Below are positions 7,996 through 15,078 of a stretch of 22,678 nt of DNA, piece by piece. The notes below the pieces were generated by a model. The model was not told the origin of the DNA. It did no database searches and saw nothing but the letters and a program-made list of their open reading frames with translations. Source of the stretch: UBA288 sp964461885 (lineage in GTDB: Archaea > Halobacteriota > Methanomicrobia > Methanomicrobiales > Methanospirillaceae). The translations under genes were made by a program, and so were the position numbers. The stretch is taken from assembly GCA_964461885.1 (NCBI GenBank), contig CAYWVY010000034.1, positions 1 through 22,678 on the forward strand. Direction: 5' to 3'. Position 1 is the first letter of the stretch; each line of letters begins with the position of its first letter.

Positions 7996-9179
7996 TGCTG
8001 ACCAATGCAATGCGCGCGGCGGTCGAGGGGGCGCAGCTCCCCGATGGGACCACGCTCCCCACGCTGACCAAGCAGCAGCTCCTGAGCGCGCTCGAAGACA
8101 AGGATGTCTCCGATGCCCAGTTCGAGGAGATCATGAGCCGGGTTCTGAGAGAGTTCAAGGCGACCCGGATCCAGCCCCTCGAGGCAGTCGGCGTGATCGC
8201 GGCCCAGTCCATCGGCGAGCCGGGCACGCAGATGACCATGCGGACCTTCCACTACGCCGGCGTGGCCGAGATCAACGTCACGCTCGGCCTGCCGCGCCTG
8301 ATCGAGATCATGGACGCCCGGAAGGAGCCTTCGACCCCGACCATGACCATCTATCTCTCGCCCGAGTTCAACAACGACCGGGACCAGGCGCGGATGGTCT
8401 CGTGGCAGATCGAGGCGGCCCCCCTCCACGAGTTCGGCGACATCACCACTGACATGGAGAGCATGCAGGTGATCGTCCAGGTCAACGAGGCCGTGCTCAC
8501 CAAGCGCAAGATCTCGCTAGACATGATCGCCGAGACGGCGCAGAAGAAGATCCGGGAACGCCGCCACTATCGCGACTTCGACGCAGAGGTGAACGCCGGC
8601 GAGCACGTCATCCTCTTCACACCGAAGGACCAGGAGAAGTACCAGAACCTCTTCCAGCTCGCCGAGCACGTTCGGAACGTGATCGTGCAGGGAATCGACG
8701 ATATAGAGCGCGTCGTGGTCCGGAAAGAGGGCGGTGAGTATATACTTTATACTGAAGGCTCCAACCTAAAGGATGTCTTCGAGGTCGCCGGTGTCGATGT
8801 TACGCGGACCCGGACGAACAACATCAGCGAGATCGCCCAGGTTCTCGGGATCGAGGCGGCCCGGAACGGTATCATGGCCGAAGCCCTCTCCACCCTCGGT
8901 GAGCAGGGGATCAAGGTCGACGTGCGGCACATTATGCTCGTCGCCGACATGATGTGCATGGACGGCGAGGTCAAGCAGATAGGCCGGCACGGGATCGCCG
9001 GCGAGAAGGAATCGGTCCTCTCGCGTGCTGCATTCGAGGTGACGGTCAACCACCTGCTCGATGCGGCCGTCGCGAACGAGGTCGATGAGCTCAACGGCGT
9101 GACCGAGAACGTGATCGTCGGCCAGCCGATCCAGCTCGGCACGGGCGACGTCAAACTGATCGCAAAGCCCAGAACGTAG
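7995..9179 (+). CDS. rpoA2: DNA-directed RNA polymerase subunit A'' (C-terminal part of A)
   Basis: A 394-residue protein completing the largest subunit. It carries the trigger-loop segment EPGTQMTMRTFHYAGVAE (around residues 75-92) followed by GLPRLIEIMDARK, and the C-terminal jaw/clamp part with ARNGIMAEALSTL and HIMLVADMMCMDG. No intein is inserted at the trigger-loop site, a place where archaeal A'' genes can carry them. Its ATG overlaps the rpoA1 stop as TGATG; rpl30e follows after ten bases. Confidence 0.97.
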   Translation: MLTNAMRAAVEGAQLPDGTTLPTLTKQQLLSALEDKDVSDAQFEEIMSRVLREFKATRIQPLEAVGVIAAQSIGEPGTQMTMRTFHYAGVAEINVTLGLPRLIEIMDARKEPSTPTMTIYLSPEFNNDRDQARMVSWQIEAAPLHEFGDITTDMESMQVIVQVNEAVLTKRKISLDMIAETAQKKIRERRHYRDFDAEVNAGEHVILFTPKDQEKYQNLFQLAEHVRNVIVQGIDDIERVVVRKEGGEYILYTEGSNLKDVFEVAGVDVTRTRTNNISEIAQVLGIEAARNGIMAEALSTLGEQGIKVDVRHIMLVADMMCMDGEVKQIGRHGIAGEKESVLSRAAFEVTVNHLLDAAVANEVDELNGVTENVIVGQPIQLGTGDVKLIAKPRT

Positions 9180-9189
9180 AGGAAATTCA

Positions 9190-9480
9190 ATGGAATTCAA
9201 CGTATCCCTCCGAAAGGCCATCAAGACAGGGAATGTGGTCCTCGGTCAGAACGAGACCGAACAGTGCGTCACGAACGGCGACGCGAACATGATCGTCGTC
9301 GCGAAGAACTGCCCCGAGGCCTACCGTACCCGGCTCGCCGACGAGTCGGGCGTCTTTGTCTACACCTTCGACGGCTCCTCGGTCCAGCTCGGGAAGGCCT
9401 GCGGCAAGCCGCACATGGTCAGCGCGCTCGCGATCGTCGACCCGGGTGAGTCCGACATCACCAGTCTGAAGAGGGCTTGA
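9190..9480 (+). CDS. rpl30e: Ribosomal protein L30e-family protein
   Basis: A 96-residue member of the L7Ae/L30e fold family, recognisable by LRKAIKTGNVVLGQNETEQC, the strand NMIVVAKNCPEAYR and the turn SSVQLGKACGKPHMVSALAIVD. It is a large-subunit ribosomal protein in archaea and eukaryotes that binds kink-turn RNA. Its place between rpoA2 and nusA is conserved in euryarchaea. ATG 9190 has GAGGAAAT upstream as ribosome-binding site. It ends two bases before the nusA start. Confidence 0.95.
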   Translation: MEFNVSLRKAIKTGNVVLGQNETEQCVTNGDANMIVVAKNCPEAYRTRLADESGVFVYTFDGSSVQLGKACGKPHMVSALAIVDPGESDITSLKRA

Positions 9481-9482
9481 CC

Positions 9483-9929
9483 ATGACAGAGTTCGTCCTG
9501 ACGGAGGACTGCATGCGCCTGATCTCGGAGTTCGAGTCCCTGACTGGCGCAAGCTCGCGCGACTGCGTGATCGATGAGCGGAACAGCCGGATCATCTTCG
9601 TGGTCAACCCCGGCGAGATGGGGCTCGCGATCGGCAAGAAGGGGGCTTCTATCAAGAAGGCCTCGGACGCCATGGGTAAGCGGATCGAGGTCGTCGAGTA
9701 CTCGGACAGCCCCGAGCAGTTCGTCAAGAACTGCTTCCTGCCCGCCCAGGTGCTCACGGTCGACTTCGAGGACGCGGAGCGCGGCCCCGTCGCCCATGTC
9801 GACGTAAATGACGAGGACCGCGGCATCGCGATCGGCAAGGAGGGCAAGAACATCTTCAAGGCGAAGAAGCTCTCCATGCGCCAGCACAACGTCCAGGACG
9901 TCCTGCTCAGTCAGCCGGACGCCTCCTGA
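9483..9929 (+). CDS. nusA: NusA-like transcription factor with two KH domains
   Basis: A 148-residue archaeal NusA homologue made only of two KH RNA-binding domains. The GxxG-type signatures are GLAIGKKGASIKKA in KH1 and GIAIGKEGKNIFKA in KH2. It lacks the bacterial N-terminal polymerase-binding and S1 domains, as is normal for archaea. It is thought to bind RNA in transcription elongation or termination. ATG 9483 was chosen over TTG 9477, which would overlap the rpl30e stop and add only two residues. In most euryarchaea rps12, rps7 and elongation-factor genes follow; here the next gene is cas1. Confidence 0.95.
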   Translation: MTEFVLTEDCMRLISEFESLTGASSRDCVIDERNSRIIFVVNPGEMGLAIGKKGASIKKASDAMGKRIEVVEYSDSPEQFVKNCFLPAQVLTVDFEDAERGPVAHVDVNDEDRGIAIGKEGKNIFKAKKLSMRQHNVQDVLLSQPDAS

Positions 9930-9979
9930 TCCCCCTTTCAACAACCTTCTTCTGTCGCTGACACGACTTCTGAAGTACC

Positions 9980-10894
9980 GTGATCGAGGACGTGGACTGG
10001 CTCGTGGTACAGGGCTCCGGCGCCCATATCCGCTCGGAGCCCGACCGTCTGATCGTGAACCAGGGCTCACTCGTCACCGAGTACGCTGTGGCCGGCCTGT
10101 CGCACCTGCTGCTCCAGGGACGTCATACGATCCAGACGGCGACCGTGAACCGGCTCGTTCGGAGCGGGGTCCGCGTCACCTTTCTCGAGCCCGACGGCGA
10201 GCCCGTGGGCGTGGTTCGGCCCTACGGCGACCGCGAGGACGATCGGCGGCGGCGCCTGCAGGAAACGATGCCGAGCCACGCCGTCGCGTTCACGATCGTC
10301 GCCTACTCGGCCCACGCCCGGCTCGGCCTCCTCGACGAGGCCGGCGCCGAGTTCTACACGGGCGAGCTCGACTTCGTGCAGGGGCTGCTCGCGGAGATGC
10401 CCAACCTGGTCCGGCTCCAGGAGATCCGACGCGTCCACCGTATGATCGGGGACATGTATTACGAGATCATGGCCCGGACCTTTCCACCCGCGCTCGGCTT
10501 CCGGCGGCGGGGCGAACGGCCGCACCGGGACCCGGTGAACATCCTCCTCTCGCTCTCATACGGCCTGCTCTCGGCCACCGTCCTGAGCGCCTGCATCGGT
10601 GCCCGGCTCGACCCATCGTTGGGCCCCCTGTCGGGCGGCGACAGGGCGCTCGTGCGGGACCTCGCCGACTGCTTCCAGACCGACATGGTCGACCGGACGG
10701 TCTTCGGCCTGGCCCGCGAGGGTCTCGATGCGACAGGCTTCGACGCGTCCGGGGACCGATGCCGCCTCTCAGACGGCCTCGTGCGGGATGTTACGGCCCG
10801 TCTCCGGGCGTCGATCGATCGCGGGCAGATCGACCGGCAGGTGCAACGGTACGTCTGGGCCCTCGAACAGGAACTCCCGTTCGCGATCGTCTAG
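9980..10894 (+). CDS. cas1: Stand-alone Cas1 homologue, metal site apparently altered
   Basis: A 304-residue Cas1 family protein. The N-terminal strand domain starts DWLVVQGSGAHIRSEPDRL; the helical domain carries RGERPHRDPVNILLSLSYGLL (179-197), matching the usual RRPPxDPVNALLNYGYALL, and LDPSLGPLS...VRDLAD (210-230). Canonical Cas1 has Glu, His and Asp as metal ligands. By position Glu is replaced by H153 (E148 lies five residues before), His by S218 (GPLS for GFLH), and only D227 remains. Integrase activity is therefore doubtful. No cas2, effector genes or CRISPR array is in the window, nor a PolB gene as in casposons. Stand-alone cas1 genes are known from Methanomicrobia. GTG 9980 has no clear ribosome-binding site. 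The gene is 50 bases after nusA, with a pyrimidine-rich gap and no TATA box. Confidence 0.88.
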   Translation: MIEDVDWLVVQGSGAHIRSEPDRLIVNQGSLVTEYAVAGLSHLLLQGRHTIQTATVNRLVRSGVRVTFLEPDGEPVGVVRPYGDREDDRRRRLQETMPSHAVAFTIVAYSAHARLGLLDEAGAEFYTGELDFVQGLLAEMPNLVRLQEIRRVHRMIGDMYYEIMARTFPPALGFRRRGERPHRDPVNILLSLSYGLLSATVLSACIGARLDPSLGPLSGGDRALVRDLADCFQTDMVDRTVFGLAREGLDATGFDASGDRCRLSDGLVRDVTARLRASIDRGQIDRQVQRYVWALEQELPFAIV

Positions 10895-11166
10895 AAGAGT
10901 CCCCTGCGGACCGTGAACTCCGCGAATGCCCGGGTCCCGGCCTCGTTCAGGCGGACCTCACGGACGATCGCCCGGGGGCAGCCGTAGAGCATCGAGACGA
11001 ACTTCTCGAGGATCACCGCCTCGGTCGTGGCAATGATCCGCACGCGGCCGTCCTCCAGGTTCATCACCTCCCCCGTGACGATAAGACTGTCCGCGATCCT
11101 TTTCACGCAGGCGCGAAAGCCGACCCCCTGGACGCGGCCCGCGATCAGGATCTCGACGGTCCTCAT
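10891..11166 (-). CDS. acyP: Acylphosphatase
   Basis: A 91-residue protein of the usual acylphosphatase length. It has the phosphate-binding loop GRVQGVGFR with catalytic R18, and N36 in GEVMNLEDGRV, the two residues that define the active site. It hydrolyses carboxyl-phosphate bonds such as acetyl phosphate or carbamoyl phosphate in the cytoplasm; the physiological substrate is not known. Its ATG overlaps the stop of the upstream large helical-repeat gene (ATGA), so the two are probably translated together. It converges on cas1 and the two stop codons share the palindrome CTAG at 10891-10894. Confidence 0.95.
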   Translation of the reverse strand: MRTVEILIAGRVQGVGFRACVKRIADSLIVTGEVMNLEDGRVRIIATTEAVILEKFVSMLYGCPRAIVREVRLNEAGTRAFAEFTVRRGLF

Positions 11167-14100
11167 ACACGCAGTTCCTGCATGACCTTGATCACCATGG
11201 CGAGCTCGTCGAAGATCTGGTCGCGCTGCCGGAACTCCCTGATGTTCGTCGCGGCCTCCCCGGCCATATCCATGATGTCGCTCGAACGGGTCTCGTCACC
11301 CGCTGCGAAGACCTTGAGCGCCATGTCCCCGAGCACGTAGACACGGCGCGAGAGCGGGCGGATGATCTCGGCCGCGTTGATCGCGGAGCGGAGGAGCTTC
11401 TCGGCCAGGTTCTCCTGCCCCGACTCTTTGGCCGCGACAAAGAGCTCCGTGTAGTACCTCGCCTGGAGCGCGCGGTCGGGGACAGCGTGCAGGCTCCGGT
11501 CGATCGAGGCGATCAGGTTCTTTGAGAACTCCCCCCCGCGGATCTTCCGCTTCGCGTCGAGCACGCCCGCGTGGACAGTGTCGGCCATGGACTGCTGGGG
11601 GTCGACGTTGAGCCGGCGGAGGGTTTCGGCCCGGACGTCCTCGTCCTCGATCCCCTGGGCAACCTCGATCGCCTTCGTCGTGAACCACTCGGCGTCGCGC
11701 CGCTGGGCGATCGCGATCAGCCGCTGCACCATCGCCCGCTTGAGCACGGCAACGATGAACGGGATGTTGATTCGCTCCACGACGCGGTCGATCTCGGCGA
11801 GAAAGACGTCGACGTAGCTGTGCTCGCCGCAGGCCTCGGCGATCGGGATCACGTTCAGGAGGGCGGTCCCGCGCTCGTATGGGCTCGGGATCGCCTCGAT
11901 CGAGCGCGAGACGAGGCGGAGAATGTTGCGACAGGCCCCCGGGTCGTCGCGGACCATGTTCGAGATCGCGATCAGGGCCTCGATATAGTCCTCCGGTTTC
12001 TCGATTCCCTCGGCGATGGTCATGGCCCGCGAGATGTTCTCGGGGCTCCGGTTCACCGCGTGCAGGCTCACGATCGAGAGAACGAGCTGGACTCGGACGA
12101 ACGAGGCCCGGTCGGGCTCAACCTCGGGGAGAAGGGCGAACGCCCGCTCCAGGCACTCGTAGGCCCGCGCCTCGTCCGCACCCACGATCAGGGTCGCGAT
12201 GTCGGCCAGGATCAGGACCCGCTGGAACCGGTACGGCAGACAGTCGAGCCCGTCGACGATCCCGTTGATCAGATCGTCGGCGCCTTCCCGCCTGTCGCGG
12301 CGCATGAAGAGATCCGCCAGCGTCGCCATCCCGGAGAGCCTCGTGTACGGGTCCTTGATCTGAGAGTTGAGCTGGCAGGCCATGTCCATGATCAGGGTCG
12401 AGGTCTCGGCCTGGTCGAGCCGCATGAGCAGGTACGCCAGCACTTCGTACGGGTCGGTCGAGTCGAGCAGTTCGACGATCTCGCGGAGGCCTGACGCGAT
12501 CCTCGCAATCATCGCGTCCCGTTCGAGCGGGTTGTCGATCTCGAGCGAGAAGAGGGTGAGCGGCACGAAGAAGGTGATCGCACTCGACCGCTCGGCGTAC
12601 TGGAGAACGATGTCTATCGCGCCCGCGATCCTGAGGGAGACCTGTTTCGGGCTGGTGTGCTCGCGGATCAGCCCCAGCGCCTGCTGGAACGGTCGGGCCT
12701 CGTCGGCGAAGTCTTCCGACTGGTAGGTGGCGACCGACTCCTCGAGACGGAGACAACCGACGCGGATGTAGGCCTCTATCACCTGCTCCATCAGCTGCTG
12801 CCGCAGCACCGGCTCGTCGACCATCGCGAGGAGCCGGGCGGCTTCGTCGAGCGCGTACGGCGTCTTCTCGGTCAGGGCGTAGCGGATCATCCCCTGGACG
12901 ATCTTGCCGATCGCACTGGTCGCGTACTCCTTCTCGAGCAGGGACGTCGACCACGACCGCATGCGCCGGAGGAGATCGAGGTCCGACTGCTTGACAGCGA
13001 GCTGGGACGCGGCCTCGATCACGGCGAAGAGGGCCTCCGATCGCGTGCGCTGCCCCTGGATGTTCGAGGCAAGCCCGATCCCCCGCTGCAGAAAGTCGCG
13101 GCTCCGCTTCTCGACCCCGATCGCGGTAAGGTTCCGGATGATATATGCGATGGCGCTCTCGCGGACCCCGATCTCGCCGATCCCCTCCGCGAGGTCGATC
13201 AGCACCTCCGGGTCGCCCTCGACCAGGAAGCCGTGTTCGATCAGGATGGTGATCGAATCCAGGAGGAGCTGGTCTGCGCGGGGATGGAGCCGGGCGAGCG
13301 AGCGGATCGCGCCGATGTGCTCGATCGTGTCCGCGAACGAGTGCTCCTTGCAGAGCTCGTACACGGCACGGTACACGGCCGTCTCAGCCTGAGCGGGTTC
13401 GAGCGCGGAGAGCACCCGCGCCTCGACCATGTCGATCTCATCCCGGAGAATCGCCTCCTTGAGGAGGCGGACGCCGGTCTCGTCGATCTGGTGACGGTGG
13501 ACCACGTCCTGCATCTCGACCCGCGCATAGGTCTCGATAGCCTCGTAGAACTGGCCGATCCGGAGTAGGGTGTTCGTGAACTGCAGGTACGTGCGGGTCG
13601 AGGCCTCCCGGTCGTACAGCGTCCCCACGAGCGGCAGGACCGCGATCAGAACGTCTGCATCCCGCGTCTTCTCCGCGATCAGGATGCCCGAGTGGATGAT
13701 CTCCTTGAGCGGGATCTGGGCCGGGTCCACGATCCGGCCGTTGAACTCGAGAGCCTTCTTGATGTACCAGTTGTCACCGGTCGCTTCGGCCTTCTTGAGG
13801 AGGCGGACGACCAGGTGACGGCGTGACTCGGGCACGTCGCGTTCGAGCGAGAGGAGGATCGAGTAAAGATGGGACTTGTCCCGGATCCGCTCGAGCATCT
13901 CCTGGACCAGGCACTCGAAGATCTCGGTCTGCCGGGGCTCGGGCTGGTCCACAAGGGCGCCCATGAACGTGTGGATGTCCGCGATCGCCCGGGAGATTGG
14001 CGAGCGCCAGGTCATGTCGATGATGGCGAGAGTGCAGTGTATCCGGCGGAGCTTCTGCATGATCGCCCCCGCCGACCTGAGGGCCTCGTACACGATCGAG

Positions 14101-14732
14101 ATATCCCGCTCGGCGATCCCGATGGTGACCATCGCCGTGACGATGTCGCAGTGCAGGTCGGCCCGCTCCGAGACATCGCTGATCTCGGGCACGAGTTCGA
14201 GCGCGCGGCGGTGGTACTGTATGTCGTGGGTCGTGATGCCCCAGGCGATCAGGGCGGGCACCAGCTCGATCAGCAGGACCGAACGGTACTTCCTGAAGCT
14301 GATCTGGGAGAGGATGGTCATGCCCCGCTCGATCAGGACCGGCCGTCGCTCCCGCACGCCGGCGTCGACGAGGGTCCGCGACACCTGGGAAAGGACGCGG
14401 GACTGGTGGCTTTTTCGGTCGAGCTGCCCCGTGACCTTCAGGATCGCGTCGATCCAGCGCTCGTCCTCGTGGGCCAGGTAGTGTTCGGTCAGGCGTACGA
14501 TGAGAGCGTCGACCTCATCCTTCTCGAGTTCCTGGAGGTAGTCGAGGTACGCGGGCTCGTCCCGCTCGAGGGCGACCTCCTCGAGGACTTGGTTACTCTG
14601 CCGGATCTGGAGGGCGCGCTCCTTTCGCTTCTGGATGCCCGAGTAACCTCGAACGATCTCGCCGATACTCGCGAGATCCTCTGCCTCGACGGCCTTCATC
14701 AGCGGATCGACAAGATTTTGTGAACTCTGCAT
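11163..14732 (-). CDS. Large alpha-helical repeat protein of unknown function
   Basis: A 1189-residue protein with no signal peptide, membrane segment or catalytic motif that I recognise. It appears to be built throughout of roughly 40-residue helix-turn-helix repeats, with a pattern like R-x2-L-x2-I-x3-L-x3-GI-x3-D then an A-L-rich second helix. Near the N-terminus (numbered from TTG 14747) repeat starts fall at about residues 117, 155 and 195; similar units recur near the C-terminus (RFQRVLILADIATLI, RVQLVLSIVSLHAV, RGTALLNVIPIAEACG). This suggests a TPR- or HEAT-like solenoid used as a protein-binding scaffold. ATG 14732 has AGGG upstream; TTG 14747 is possible. Downstream acyP overlaps its stop. 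Function unknown. Confidence 0.85.
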   Translation of the reverse strand: MQSSQNLVDPLMKAVEAEDLASIGEIVRGYSGIQKRKERALQIRQSNQVLEEVALERDEPAYLDYLQELEKDEVDALIVRLTEHYLAHEDERWIDAILKVTGQLDRKSHQSRVLSQVSRTLVDAGVRERRPVLIERGMTILSQISFRKYRSVLLIELVPALIAWGITTHDIQYHRRALELVPEISDVSERADLHCDIVTAMVTIGIAERDISIVYEALRSAGAIMQKLRRIHCTLAIIDMTWRSPISRAIADIHTFMGALVDQPEPRQTEIFECLVQEMLERIRDKSHLYSILLSLERDVPESRRHLVVRLLKKAEATGDNWYIKKALEFNGRIVDPAQIPLKEIIHSGILIAEKTRDADVLIAVLPLVGTLYDREASTRTYLQFTNTLLRIGQFYEAIETYARVEMQDVVHRHQIDETGVRLLKEAILRDEIDMVEARVLSALEPAQAETAVYRAVYELCKEHSFADTIEHIGAIRSLARLHPRADQLLLDSITILIEHGFLVEGDPEVLIDLAEGIGEIGVRESAIAYIIRNLTAIGVEKRSRDFLQRGIGLASNIQGQRTRSEALFAVIEAASQLAVKQSDLDLLRRMRSWSTSLLEKEYATSAIGKIVQGMIRYALTEKTPYALDEAARLLAMVDEPVLRQQLMEQVIEAYIRVGCLRLEESVATYQSEDFADEARPFQQALGLIREHTSPKQVSLRIAGAIDIVLQYAERSSAITFFVPLTLFSLEIDNPLERDAMIARIASGLREIVELLDSTDPYEVLAYLLMRLDQAETSTLIMDMACQLNSQIKDPYTRLSGMATLADLFMRRDRREGADDLINGIVDGLDCLPYRFQRVLILADIATLIVGADEARAYECLERAFALLPEVEPDRASFVRVQLVLSIVSLHAVNRSPENISRAMTIAEGIEKPEDYIEALIAISNMVRDDPGACRNILRLVSRSIEAIPSPYERGTALLNVIPIAEACGEHSYVDVFLAEIDRVVERINIPFIVAVLKRAMVQRLIAIAQRRDAEWFTTKAIEVAQGIEDEDVRAETLRRLNVDPQQSMADTVHAGVLDAKRKIRGGEFSKNLIASIDRSLHAVPDRALQARYYTELFVAAKESGQENLAEKLLRSAINAAEIIRPLSRRVYVLGDMALKVFAAGDETRSSDIMDMAGEAATNIREFRQRDQIFDELAMVIKVMQELRV

Positions 14733-14890
14733 CAAATGCCCTATCAATAACTTTATCTCTTTACACTATAATCCGGGAATGAGCATAAACATTGCGTTTT
14801 TTATTATTCCGATTTCTGTCTAAAAGCCTGACATATTTGGTATTTGTGGGTATTCCGGACATTCCGACACATGACGGGTCTTGAAACCGG

Positions 14891-14944
14891 ATAATGGTCT
14901 GTTCTCCATTATTTCATCCCGGTGCAGCATCTAAAGGCTGCCGG
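14891..14944. other. Tandem hairpins, possible structured RNA or leader element
   Basis: Hairpin 1: ATAATGG (14891-14897) pairs perfectly with CCATTAT (14906-14912) around an eight-base loop. Hairpin 2: CCGG (14919-14922) plus CAGC (14925-14928) pair with GCTG (14937-14940) plus CCGG (14941-14944), with a two-base TG bulge and an eight-base loop. A T-rich tract follows at 14951-14963. It may belong to a small RNA, a long leader of the downstream gene, or a protein-binding site. No known riboswitch class was recognised. Confidence 0.45.
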
Positions 14945-15047
14945 CCAGACATAAATTTTTCTTTCGCCGGCGTCCCGGTCCGAAACCGTGAGACCTTTTT
15001 TTCCTTAGTGCGAGGTCCCGGAGACGATCGACGCCGGGCTCAGCACG

Positions 15048-15055
15048 CTTAAACC
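15048..15055 (+). promoter_or_regulatory. TATA box of the nucleotidyltransferase gene, leaderless layout
   Basis: CTTAAACC is centred about 28 bases upstream of the ATG at 15079, so transcription should start at or next to the start codon. This supports ATG 15079 over ATG 15058, which lies too close to the box to be included in the transcript. Confidence 0.5.
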
Positions 15056-15078
15056 CGATGAACGCCTATTTCGTGGTA

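Larger units (their letters stand above)
14733..15078. other. Intergenic region between divergent genes, AT-richer, with hairpins and promoters
   Basis: About 350 bases without a credible reading frame. On the left, minus-strand TATA-like blocks (GTTTATGC about 14783-14791 and GGATTATAG about 14766-14774) could serve the helical-repeat gene. In the middle lie two hairpins (14891-14944) and a T-rich stretch (14951-14963). A weak GGTC (14977-14980)...GACC (14992-14995) inverted repeat is followed by seven T at 14996-15002, like a short terminator. On the right, CTTAAACC (15048-15055) fits the start of the nucleotidyltransferase mRNA. Confidence 0.6.

Noticed and set aside
9930..9979. Pyrimidine-rich gap after nusA as a terminator
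   Set aside because: The T runs are only two to three bases long and there is no stem; it is too weak to call.
9808..11340. 510-codon plus-strand frame across nusA, cas1 and acyP
   Set aside because: It is a shifted frame over three recognised genes on both strands and its translation resembles no protein family.
9930..14732. Casposon or CRISPR-Cas locus around cas1
   Set aside because: No PolB gene, terminal inverted repeats, target-site duplication, cas2, effector genes or regularly spaced repeats are visible; codon and base use match the neighbours.
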